Source of the DNA: Tetragonia tetragonoides
Lineage: Eukaryota > Streptophyta > Magnoliopsida > Caryophyllales > Aizoaceae
Reading direction: 5' to 3'
Assembly (NCBI GenBank): GCA_038025085.1
Contig: CM076146.1
Location: forward strand, 45,833,336 to 45,897,335
Length of the DNA: 64,000 bases
Below the pieces are notes generated by a model. That model saw only the letters and a list, made by a program, of their open reading frames with translations, was not told the DNA's origin and did no database searches. Positions 34,162 to 45,000 of the stretch are shown one piece after another; the stretch's first letter is position 1, and the number at the start of each line of letters is the position of its first letter. The translations under genes were made by a program, and so were the position numbers.

Positions 34162-34504
34162 TTAATTCTTAACAACTAAACGGGGCTTAGAAATTCTCAT
34201 TACATCAGCAAGCAGGATATCAAACAGACCTCTAGGTGGATCAACTAAAACAATAAAGTTCAAAGCATAATCAAAGCTAAAATTTGCTAGCCAGTTTGTA
34301 GCTGTGTTGGCTTCACAATACACATGTCTAGTCAGAACTTCCCAAGTGGGGATTTCTGAGCAATGCACTGCACTGAACTGTTATAAAGAAATTCAGGTTC
34401 CATGGCCTAGGATTATCCCTCAAGCTAAGAAATTCAGGTTCCATGGCCTAGGATTATCCCTCAAGCTAAGTTCGTACCAGTGTACCACCAGCTCTGAATC
34501 CACC
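34162..34504 (-). pseudogene. RNase H domain relic of a non-LTR retrotransposon
   Basis: Minus strand: 'EVDSELVVHWYELSLRDNP', then after a break 'PTWEVLTRHVYCEANTATNW' and 'LLADVMRISKPRLV'. This matches the C-terminal RNase H-like domain of plant LINE polyproteins ('..DS..LV', 'HV.RE.N..AD.LA'). A 41-bp tandem duplication inside shifts the frame. Confidence 0.65.
34386..34467. repeat. Perfect 41-bp tandem duplication
   Basis: Units 34,386-34,426 and 34,427-34,467 appear identical. Because 41 is not a multiple of three it breaks the RNase H frame. Confidence 0.92.
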
Positions 34505-34508
34505 TCGC

Positions 34509-34757
34509 TCAAGCACTAGCTTTTAAATTCCAAGTTCTTACGTACAAGCGTTGCGTTCTTCCCTGCAAAAGAATGTCGTTCCATGCCTCAGCACTGAACC
34601 TGAAAACACTAAAACAGATATGTTTCATGTCAATCACACTAGCCCCTGGAAGAAGCCAGGACATAAACAGGTCAACATCCTCCCCCTTCTTTGGAAAGCA
34701 AACACTAGTAACCTTCATACACAATAGCAACACAAATTGAGTGGGCAAACCAATCAA
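34509..34757 (-). pseudogene. C-terminal exon fragment of an unrecognised family (copy 2)
   Basis: Minus frame contains 'VCFPKKGEDVDLFMSWLLPG' and 'ICFSVFRFSAEAWNDI', ending at a stop at 34,509. It is homologous to 28,888-29,036. No domain recognised; the upstream exon is absent or unrecognised. Confidence 0.5.
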
Positions 34758-35070
34758 ACAGTCTGAAATTCCTGTCTATTAAAGAGCAAAAGAAAAGAAA
34801 GTCTAAAATAGTGGCCTTAATTTCTAGAAATGGAACTGGAGATGAAATTGCTAAATACATAGAATAAAGTTTTCATTCATATACATAGTATATAGCAACG
34901 GTAATTCAATTTTTTTAGAGACGCCATGCTTTGTTACCTGTTCAATCAATTCATCACAAATTTTGCCTGTTGCTTCAATGATTCTCTGTACTCAGCTGAG
35001 TAAAGGAAGCCACCCATGGCTCTGTCACATATTCATACTTCTCATCGGGTAAACCAATAAACTCTATCTT

Positions 35071-36006
35071 CTAAATGATGGATTGATTTAGTATGTCACA
35101 ACAAATGAAATCACGATTACCATTCCTTCTCCCTATAAGGATTTTACGTCCATCTTCCAAATAAGCGTAAGGCAAGACATAACCGCGCCAATTCTCTGGA
35201 TCTAACTGGCGAAGTTCCTCAGATGAGCAATGCAACAATCTTGTCCATGATTCTTTCCTTCCATACTCCTCCATAACCCAAAAATCAAGACCCTGTTCGA
35301 AAGAACTAGTTACCGTATGGAGACATCCTCTCAAAGCTGTCAACACTTTGTACTCAAAGCGATCTCTCTCTATCGTCTCATCAGGTAGAGGTATCTTATA
35401 GTACTCTTCTGTTCCAAGGTTGAAGGTAGATATAATGTCACCCTCAGGATCACTTGGTCTCCGAGGAATCCAATGGATGGCATCACTGAAAGAATCATAA
35501 CCAAAGTCGGTCTGGCTACAAACCATACTACAGGATAGATGCGATTGTATATCCCAACACAATAACAAAGGCAGTGATTTGTAGGTGTTGGTGGCCGGGT
35601 TGTAAAGCGAAAACTGATGAACAAATTCATTAAGGCGTGATTTGTCGGGGAATAGAAAGAAAAGCAAGCCATTACATGAACCAACCACACCAAAATCCGA
35701 ATAGCGGAGAGCGCGATACGGGTGACAAACAGGAGGGCGAAGGTTAGTGAGATGATGAGTGAGGTCGTCATGGATTTCGAGAGAAAACAAATTGCTGAAG
35801 CTGCTAACGAGAATGAAGGAAGCTTTTGAAGTAGCTTCAAGAGATCGGGTTAGATGGTATAGGATGAAATATCGGCTATTGATTTCTTTGTACCAAAGTT
35901 TTGAGACAAGCTGGAAACGTTGAAGGGTTTTTACCGGTAGCCTTGAGAGGATCTCAGTAATTATTTCCGGTGGTGCAGTAACATTTCCCTTCTTATTCTG
36001 ATCCAT
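35071..36006 (-). CDS. F-box protein with F-box-associated domain, internal deletion
   Basis: Single-exon frame of 311 residues. N-terminal F-box at about residues 10-50: 'PEIITEILSRLPVKTLQRF', then 'LVSKLWYKEINS'. Then FBA-domain blocks: 'VVGSCNGLLFF', 'QFSLYNPATNTYKSLP', 'DFWVMEEYGRKESWTRLL' and 'GRKILIG'. Such proteins are substrate receptors of SCF ubiquitin ligases through Skp1 binding. Anomaly: 'DFGYDSFSDA' is joined straight to 'IHWIPRRP'. In the 25.6- and 38-kb relatives about 60 residues ('...YK.VRI...VYSL...SW...G.L') lie between the equivalent blocks. The frame is kept, so the gene may still make protein, but its substrate domain would lack several strands. Start chosen at the only Met before the F-box. 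Confidence 0.85.
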   Translation of the reverse strand: MDQNKKGNVTAPPEIITEILSRLPVKTLQRFQLVSKLWYKEINSRYFILYHLTRSLEATSKASFILVSSFSNLFSLEIHDDLTHHLTNLRPPVCHPYRALRYSDFGVVGSCNGLLFFLFPDKSRLNEFVHQFSLYNPATNTYKSLPLLLCWDIQSHLSCSMVCSQTDFGYDSFSDAIHWIPRRPSDPEGDIISTFNLGTEEYYKIPLPDETIERDRFEYKVLTALRGCLHTVTSSFEQGLDFWVMEEYGRKESWTRLLHCSSEELRQLDPENWRGYVLPYAYLEDGRKILIGRRNGNRDFICCDILNQSII

Positions 36007-36790
36007 TGTCGTCGTTCTTCGCTTTTACTGCCGTGCCTTCATCAGAGTATATCTGTATAGCCGAAGGTTGCGTGAAACGGTTTAAGTATCATTATGGTTG
36101 AACAACGAAGATTGTGGCGAGAAGGGTTGAGTTCATAACTTTTTATGCCCCGAATGGCAGATCAAAACTCAAACGGACACTGCGAAAATTACACACATAA
36201 GAGAGATATCAACACAGGGGAAAAAGAGGGTTTCACACCCACATAGAGTTATTAGATAATGCAGAACCTCCATTAATAGCAAACAACTTATCTGGAAAGC
36301 GTGTCTATACTTCATCAGAAACAACCACGGCCCAAATTCGACAATTAACTAGAAGATATGACAAAGATACACTACTTAGAAAATCTTCTAGCTGATCTCT
36401 TAACTTCTGAAAGTGCGAATAAAGCTCCATCCAAGATCAGAGCAAGCATGTACAAATACGATCTCAATTACTATCATTCCAGCCAATTAAGGATCTAAAA
36501 TAGAAACAGCAAATGTCCTCCACCTCAGTTATCAAAAGAGAGAAAGTACTACGAACTGCTGCAACAGAAATATCATGAATTAGTAGGAAACCACGAGCTC
36601 ATAGATGACATTGTACGACAAAATCGAACACTTCACTACTCAAAGGGATAGAAACAGTCGCTGCAAGTGACAATGCGTATCAGAGGAGTTGTAAGAATGT
36701 GCTACCTACCGAAACTGCAGTTGTTAAGAGACAATTCCCTCCACATTGGTTGTCAACTTGTCATGATTCTGCATTTATTTCTTTACCATG
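36007..36790. other. Intergenic, no gene recognised
   Basis: Upstream region of the 35-kb F-box gene and unremarkable AT-rich sequence; a pyrimidine run or domain signal was not found. Confidence 0.45.
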
Positions 36791-36792
36791 AT

Positions 36793-37953
36793 GGCCTGTT
36801 TGGATATATGCATTTGATTTCAAATTCCTCATTTGGCCCAAATCAGGTGTTTGGATAACCAAAAATTTGATGACCTTGATTTGGGCCAAATTGAGTGTCA
36901 ATTTTATAATCCTTCTAAACCTGAATTCTAAATTCACTTCTCAAAGGTCCATATTTGAAATTCAGCCCACTTCATTCAGCCAACTTTACTCTCTCTCTCT
37001 CTCCTCCCCCTTAGCACGACATTTTTTTTCTCTCTCTCCTTCCCCTTCCTCAAAATACCGATACCCCTCTCTCTCTCTCCTCTCCCTCTCCCTCTCTATC
37101 TCTCGTCTTCTCCATCCTCGAGCCCGCCATTAATGGCGGTCGAACAAGTTCCTCTCTGGTTCTCTCTCCTCATTTTCCCCCTCTATCGCTCTCTTTGTCT
37201 CTCTCAAGCTTTGAAAATCGCCATTGATAGCGACTCAAAGCTCTGTCGATGCACCATAAGCTAATCAAGCGCATGCATGTTCCGATTTGTTGATAGGGTC
37301 ACCAAAAGCTCCGAATTTGAGCTTAATTTCGATGATCTGGAGCTCGATGAAAATGGATGCCTAATTTGAAAACTGAATCAATAGCTTTGTAAGTAGGGAT
37401 TTTAAAAGTATTTGTTTCAATTTAATTGTTCTAGTCTTAGATCTAGGTTTACTTGCTTGTGATTTTCGCATTTGTTTGTACTCTTTAGATTTGCTGCTAA
37501 ATTTCAGATATTTTTTATTGTAATTTTGAACTGTAATTTATGTGAAAATTTTCACTCAATTTCTATTGCTTTTTTTGTTTCTCATTTTTGCGTCACTCAT
37601 TACTACTTTATTTTCTTCGATTGTCCTATCATATAATGCAATATTGTTCTGTAATTTTGTATCAAAATCAGAGCTGGAATCAAAATGGTGTACCTTTGAA
37701 TTGATTTGCCCAACAATAGTTGAAATTCAAATTGTAGAATTGAAATTCCTTGTTTTGCCAAACAAGAAACTCATTTCAAATTTTTGAATTGAAATTCCTT
37801 GTTTTCCCAAACAAGAAATTCATATTTCAAATTTTGGAATTGAAATTTTTGGTTTTCCCAAACAATGAATTTGTATTTGAATTGCAAAATTTCAAATTCT
37901 TGAATCGAATTCAAGGTATTCAAATCAAATGGTGGAATCCAAACGTGCTCTGA
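36793..37953. mobile_element. Non-autonomous element with internal tandem repeats
   Basis: Imperfect inverted ends 'ggcctgtttggatat' (left) and 'ggaatccaaacgtgctc' (right). Near the right end are three tandem units of about 50 bp, each starting 'aattgaaatt' and holding 'ccaaacaa' (37,736-37,880). The interior holds TC-rich tracts (36,990-37,210). No coding frame. Superfamily not assigned. Confidence 0.5.
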
Positions 37954-38075
37954 AGGAAAAGCATACATGTCAATATTCGAACAAGACCAAATCTCTTTTC
38001 TAAATTAAATTGAAGAGAATCAGAGACAAAAACAGTCAGATAACTTTCATAAACAAGTGGAACTTAAAGCACGTC

Positions 38076-39255
38076 TTACCTCCTCCTCCCTCTTCTCTTC
38101 CGTCTCTTTTTTGTTGTCGTGTTTTGTCCTTCTTGCTGCTCAATTCCTAATGTGTCACACAAGTCTTCCAACATAAGCAGATTTTCCACACATACATAAG
38201 CATCCCAGAGCCTAGAAGGATTATGAAAGACCGCAACATGTTCAATCACCAAAGTTTCCAAGTCAATGGAAGTAACCCTGTGTAAGCCAAGCCTCACCAA
38301 CAACTCCTTCTTATTCTCCATAAAGGCAACAGGGCTCTCCATAGCATCAAATTGTCTGGCTTTCTCCACTCGATACAGCTTTGACCACGATTCGACCACC
38401 CCATAGTCCTTCATAACCCAAATCTCGTAATCAAACAAGTAGTTAAGCACAATACACAAGCCCTCATCCAACACCCCCGCATGCATATAACAATACAACT
38501 CCATATCGATTTCAGGCACCGCCACCTCAAAGAAACTATGGGTACTAACATTAAAACCAACTATAGGAAGCGGAGGATGATCAAGCTCCGTACTCTTAAC
38601 CCAATGCAAAGCCCCATTAACAAATGCTCCATCCCCACGTCGACAAGAAAAATCACTAGGAACATCAACAAGTACCCTCTCCCATGAATCTGTCCTCAAA
38701 CTATAAACCATAACTTCCCTATACGAAACGTTAGTCTCCTGATGAGAACACTGGAAAATCCTCACAAATTTGTAATCATCCGTTACGCTATCATAACCAA
38801 ACCCATATATCAAAGTTGATGGGAGATGAGCATATTGGGCAGGTGTTGGCAAACTGGGAAGTAGCTTATAAGTTCGAGTTGTAGGATTAAAAAAGGCAGT
38901 AATGTAATGATAATCACCATTCATGAAGCAAAGCAAACCATTGCAAGATCCTTTTATAAAAGCGCCACCAATGTCGGATCTTTTGAATGGGTAATTAAGT
39001 TCAACGGCGTTTTCGAAAGTGTCCAAATCGCCCAAATGAAGAACAGGGGTCCCAAAAACAAAGTGGACGTTCGATTGAGTGGTTAGGGATTTATGGAGAT
39101 GGCGATTGATGAAATCAGCGCCATTGATTACGTAACAGAGGTTTTGCTGATAATCGTAACAGAATATCGTTGGTGATTATATCTGGTGGTATCGTTGGTG
39201 AGGGTTTCATATCCAATTTCTCAAATTGGATTACCAAATCTTGTGAATGATCCAT
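38076..39255 (-). pseudogene. F-box gene whose F-box is broken by a deletion/frameshift
   Basis: The Met at 39,255 opens a frame with the first half of an F-box ('PPDIITNDILLRLSAKPLLR') that stops near 39,125. A second frame, open from about 39,130 to 38,076, starts 'NGADFINRHLHKSL', which normally follows the second half of an F-box. The 'F.CVSK.W..LI' core is missing, so about 10 codons were lost with a frame change. Downstream is a full FBA domain: 'GSCNGLLCFMNGD', 'FFNPTTRTYKLLPSLP', 'YGFGYDSVTDDYKFVRIF', 'GALHWV' and 'EIWVMKDYGVVESWSKLYRV', with a Lys/Arg-rich tail. Translation from a downstream Met (39,035) could give a 319-residue F-box-less protein. SCF function is unlikely. Confidence 0.8.
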
Positions 39256-39499
39256 AATTGAGAGTGTTCGTAAAGTATAAACTAACAAATTTAAAGAATT
39301 AATAAATTCTAGGGTTTTAATTAGTGAACAAAGTGGGAAAGGGAAAGGAGATTACCGGTGATTAACCTTTATGATCGTCGTGTAGGAAGGAGAGAGAGTG
39401 AATATCTAATAGTCGATCGATTGATTGGCGAGTTCAAATGGCCTCCATTTTAATCCATCAAGAACCAGTTCATGGATTGCGCCCAATGGAAAGAAAAAG

Positions 39500-39950
39500 T
39501 AAAAACTTAGGATTAGAAATAAATAAAATATCTACAAAATTAAGGAAAACAAAAATTTTATAGGTATCCCTATTATTTTCATTTTCATTTTATTTTTGTT
39601 CCACTGAAGCATAATGGAATTTAACATGAAAGCTTATATTAACCGGGCATTAGTCGGGTTTTTTTTTTTTTTTTGGTTCACAACAAAGGGTATTCACTGT
39701 TGACCACAATGATTATTGCGCGTGGTCAAGAAATTTAAAGTTGTTTCATGCCCAATGTGCGATTCAAACTCTCGACATTGGTTAAGGATTAGAAATAAAA
39801 ACTAGGATTAGAAATAAATAAAATATCTACAAAATTAAGTAAACAGAAATTTTATACGTATCCCTATTATTTTTATTTTTGTTCCAGTGAGGCATAAAGG
39901 ATTTTAACATGAAAGCTAATATAAACCGGGCATCAGTCGGTTTTTTTTTT
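39500..39950. repeat. Tandem duplication of about 300 bp
   Basis: 39,505-39,670 and 39,799-39,945 share 'aggattagaaataaataaaa', 'tatccctattattt' and 'aaccgggcat.agtcggttttt' in order, with T runs between. A decayed continuation ('gtattcatcgttgatcaaagtgattattg') follows at 39,990. No coding content. Confidence 0.75.
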
Positions 39951-40404
39951 TTTTTTCACAATCAAGGTATTCATCGTTTTTTTTGCTAATTAGGTATTCA
40001 TCGTTGATCAAAGTGATTATTGCTTCGCGCAGGCTTGTAGGCAGCTCAAAGAGTGGGACACTTGGTCAAGAATTTAAAGTTGTTCCATGTCCAAGGTGAA
40101 ATTCAAACCTTCAACCTTGGTTAAGCATGGATGAATCTCTACCACTCAATCACACCTCCTTGATTTCGGGTATTCTTATTAACAAAAAAATTTTAAGCCC
40201 AAGACTTATGCCCGGCGGGGGCAGGAGAAAATTAAATCACCCCAAAAGCGACTTTGAATTCTTTCAATAGGATCTTCAATATAGGTATTGCTAGAATTCA
40301 AGAGGTGGTGTGGTACTAATAGGGATCATCGGTGTTATAATGCATGTACCAATCACATTCTGGTGGTCCGTAATTTTGTCATTGTGATTCTTGTAGGGTG
40401 ATAA

Positions 40405-40670
40405 ATAGTAAGCTTCTTCAAATTTCAGCTTCTTCTCCTTATTTCCCTCACATTCTCTCCCTTCCACCATCAAATTCAGCTTCTTAGAAGCTGAAAATAG
40501 CCCCCAAAGAGCTTAGAAGTAGAAGCTTTAATTTGGAGCTTCTATTTTTGGCCACCTTGAGGGGTATTTTCAGCTTCTTAGAAGCTGAATTTAGTGGTGG
40601 AGGGGGGAGAATGTGAGGAAAATAAGGGAAAGAAGCTGAAATTTGGAAAAGGTTGGCCAAACACCCTAAG
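40405..40670. mobile_element. Foldback MITE with arms of about 90 bp
   Basis: The arm at 40,405-40,497 is the reverse complement, with few mismatches, of 40,560-40,658: both hold 'aaatttcagcttctt', 'ctcacattctc' and 'cagcttcttagaagctgaa' or their complements. The spacer is about 65 bp. The right flank 'ggccaaacaccc' is a common MITE end. Confidence 0.7.
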
Positions 40671-42004
40671 TGAGAGTAGAAATATAAATTCAGCGCTGCA
40701 TTTTTATATACAAACCCATGTACATACATCAAATATGTATAATCCAAGTCTTAAACAAAATCTGATTTAACTGAAATTGAAACAAGTTGGTTAAATTAAA
40801 ACCCGGTAGTTGTTCGAAGAAAGCGAAGGGAATTAGCGCCAATTACATGCACTCAATTATCACGAGATGAATCAAATAAACACTCAACGACGACCTTATC
40901 TTCTTCCATAGCAATTCCTCTTTAGCAACTTCGCTTGACACGTAAGTCATGATGAAAACTACTCACAGGACATACAACTCCATTAGTCATCACTTACATG
41001 TCTTATTTGTTGTTTGCAAGTTAAAATCCGTCATGACCTTATCTGCTTATTGTTCCAAGCAACTGGTTTTAAATTCGTGCTCAATAATAATTAATTAATT
41101 GTACTTTTTGCACAGATCAGAAGATAGAAATTTCGAGTGTACTATAGATTAGGATCTATGTAACCCAATTTTTTTCTTAATATAATTAACAGTAATAGTG
41201 ACTTTAATTTACGATCTAGGACCTAATTTATGAATTTCAATATTTCATTAATTACTTGTCATTCTTACTTCCATAATAATTTATGCTTATTTAAAAATTT
41301 GCCACCATCAAAGTCTTTATCAACCATGTCCTTTGACCAGTATTATTTTTTTCGTGCGTAAGAAATAAAGGAGCTTTTTCCACATTTTTGAATCCACAAA
41401 ACTTTTACATAGTGATGAACCATTTTGAAGATTAATTAATTTAGACTAAATTTGAAGTTTCAAATTGAAAAGTTAAGTATGACGATAATGCAAAAACTTA
41501 CGTGGACTTGTTGTAGACTATGGGATTAAATCTAATTAAAAATATTTTTAATGTCCAAAATATTTGCACTAGTGTCTTTGATTCACTATAATAATCTCTA
41601 CTCGCAGGTCACCCTTGTAACAAAGGTGATAAATGTGGCTGATGGCCCCTGCTCTGAGTCTGCCCCGCCCTACAAGAAGGAAATCATGGAAAGTGGTACT
41701 AAGAATGGTAAAAACTCCCAAGCTATATGTTTAGTTGTTTACCCGAAACCTTCATTTTTTTATTATTATTATTTTTTTTTTTTTTTTTTTTTTTTTGAGA
41801 AGTAAACCTTCACTGTTGAGTGTTGATTAGCATCGTCCAAAGGACATAAACAAATTCATTTGATTTGTCATTGTTCTCTAATCTCTATTATTCTAGCCTT
41901 TCACTATAAATTCCTCTTCAAGTACCAGTGCACCTTATCAACACTCCTGCTAATTCAATATATTTCTCATTATTTAATCTCTCCCTCCTATATTCTCCCA
42001 AGCA
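40671..42004. other. Intergenic upstream of the dicarboxylate transporter, no gene recognised
   Basis: AT-rich with a T/A run at 41,760-41,795. A short open block at 41,600-41,720 starts after a possible acceptor ('actcgcag') and reads protein-like, but I recognise no family. Confidence 0.4.
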
Positions 42005-45000
42005 ATGAGCCATAATAGTTCTAGTGACCATGTCTCTGCCGATGATCCTAAAGCTCCCCTGCTCCCAACCCATCACTACCACGACGACGAGGCGAGTTCA
42101 GAGTCGTCCATTATCATGTCCCTAGCCACACCAAATACGGTTTTCGTCCTCCTAGGACCTCTTTTGTGTACCTTAATATGTTTGTGTGTCAAGTTTGATG
42201 ATGGAATTGAATCCAGCCGAAATATGCTTGCCATCCTAGCATGGATATTCACGTGGTGGCTTACCGAGGCGGTTCCCATGCCTATCACCTCCATGTCGCC
42301 GTTGTTCCTCTTCCCTCTCTTCGGAATCGCCTCCGCTGACACCGTTGCCAAGTCCTATATGGATGATGTTATCTCCCTTGTTCTTGGTAGCTTCATTCTT
42401 GCTCTTGCTGTTGAGCACTACAATATTCACAAGAGGTTGGCCTTGAATGTAAGTCTCTCACTCTCTCTCTCTTTTTTTTTCTTTTTTTTTTTTAATTTAC
42501 CCCCTTCTCTTATAAACCCCCCTTACTATCTAATAAAAAGAAAAATTGAGAAGAAAAAAAATAAAAATAAAAATTAAAAAGTAAGTATTGGAAAATAGAA
42601 TTGTTATGATCGATCAACTAATTTCAGAGTTATACCCTACATGATGAGATATTTTATTCATTGGATTTCAATATGTTACACCTCTTAGAGTTTGGAAGGA
42701 TGAGGATATACAATGAGTTAGACTTGGGTCTAGTCCGATTTGATTTGTTAGCCATCAAGCTATGTAACTAGAGGTAAAGTAACAACATTATCGATTAGCA
42801 AACTCATTATTTTAGTTGAGTAACAAATTAGCCAACTTGACACGTCACTAAGACTAACAATTAAAAGTTGCACTGAATTATTCTCTTCAAATCTACCAAT
42901 AAAAAATGTTTTCAATTTTCTTCAAAATAAAGCTTCAAATCTTCATATTACTAGTCCAATAATGACTTATTATACATCAAACTAGAACTATTTGGTAAAT
43001 TATAGGATTATATTGATCACATCAAACATTCATCCTTTTTCATTGAGAACTCTCTATCAACATCATCTAGAATCACCTTATGAATATGTCCAACAAAGAA
43101 TAGTGGGTGTTCACATCACAAATTCACAATGGAACATTTTAATTATCATGTGGATCAATCCTGTGAATCATTTTTGTGACAAAGGGGCCAAATGCAGATA
43201 ACATTGTTATTCTGTGGGGACCCAGTGAACCCACCCATGCTCCTCCTTGGTATCTGCGCCACCACTGCTTTCGTCAGCATGTGGATGCACAACGTGGCTG
43301 CCACCGTCATGATGATGCCAGTAGCTACCGGAATTCTACAACGACTGCCATCTACAAGGGAAGCGGGGCGAAACGACGCCGTTGACAAGTTCTGCAGGGC
43401 CCTTGTCCTTGGGGTAATATATTCTGCGACAATAGGAGGTATGAGCACGTTGACTGGGACAGGTGTCAACCTCATATTGGTTGGCATGTGGAAGAGCTAT
43501 TTCCCTCAAGCGGACCCCATCAGTTTCAACACTTGGCTCTTTTATGGCTTCCCATTGGCTATGCTTATTTTCTTCCCAATGTGGGTCATACTTTGCTGCT
43601 TGTATTGCCAACGTGGATCGGGCCGGGCCCTTGAGAGCCATTTGGATAAAGCTCACCTCAAAAGAGAACTCCACTTGTTAGGTAAATCAGTTACTTAAGC
43701 CCACACATTTTCATTTAGCAAATCCATATAAATTATCCATATGATTTTTAAGGGTTTTGATACAAAATTTTGCCTTTTTTTTAAACCTCTAAATTTCTAA
43801 AATATTTAAATGCACGTCTTTGGTCTATGATATACCAAGTCCACACAAGATAGGCTAGCTTTTAAGTTAGCATATACTAAGTCCACACAAGATAGGCTAG
43901 TCTCTAAGACACTACTTTGACCATGAATATATATGATTTCATAATTCTAGAACTTATAATATGATGATATTTTGAAAATACTATTTAAAATGAATCTAGC
44001 AATACTATTTTCACATTGTAAAACTTTGTAACTTTTCACGAATAAGTGGTCAAAGTTCACAAACTTTTACCTTAAAAAGTCCAATATAAAGATTAACTTG
44101 GGACAGAGGGAGTAGTTTATTTTCAGAATTTACCAAGTGTTTCTATGGCACCTATATAACAACATTTCAAACTTTTGTCTTTTATATTATCTGACTTTGT
44201 ATCATACTCGTAAATATCTCGAATTATCAATCATGTATAGTACTCCGTAATTGTATATTACTTCATAATTCATCATGATGACAATGGATAAATTACAACT
44301 TGAAGTATGATTCATGATTCGTCATGATGACAATGGACAAATTGATCAAGTTATATATAATCTAAAACTACAAGAGGTCAAAAAAAATTGCTAATAATTT
44401 AAGTTGAATTATCATAGCCTGAGGTGTCTTAAGATCTTATCCAGTTTGATAATTGACGATTGATTATGATCAAAAGATAATTTTTTAAAAATTGACTACT
44501 GATTGTTTTTGGGGATACGTAGGACCGATGTCCTTTGCAGAAAAGATGGTGTTGTCTGTCTTTTCGGTGAGTATCTACTTTTATTTTCTACTACTTGTCA
44601 AATAATACCAATTCTTTTGGAATGAGATAGCAACTTTGATGGTTTATAGTACATTTGTTTTCTGCAATTTGAATCAGCTGTGAAGATAATCCTTCTAACA
44701 GTGGATGATAACGACAATTATTTTATCATAAATCATATACTCCCTTCGTTTCAGATAAATGTATACAGTTGTTTTTTGAAAGTCAAAGTTTTAACTTCGA
44801 CCATTACTTTAAGAAAAAATATAAGGATTCACAATGTAAAAATATAATGGTTAGATTCATTTTCAAAAGTACTTTCGGAAAATCAAATTTTTAAAAATTT
44901 ATATCTTCATTTAAATATACATATTCATGGTCAAAGTAGTGTATTGGAGACCGTGAAAAAGTAAATGTATACATTTATCTGAAACGGAGGGAGTACATGA

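Noticed and set aside
37542..37968. Frames with repeated 'ELKFLVFPN'
   Set aside because: They arise from the three 50-bp tandem repeats of the transposable element.
41551..41805. Possible exon reading 'VTLVTKVINVADGPCSESA'
   Set aside because: A plausible acceptor is present, but no donor, no partner exon and no known family; it ends in a T-run artefact.
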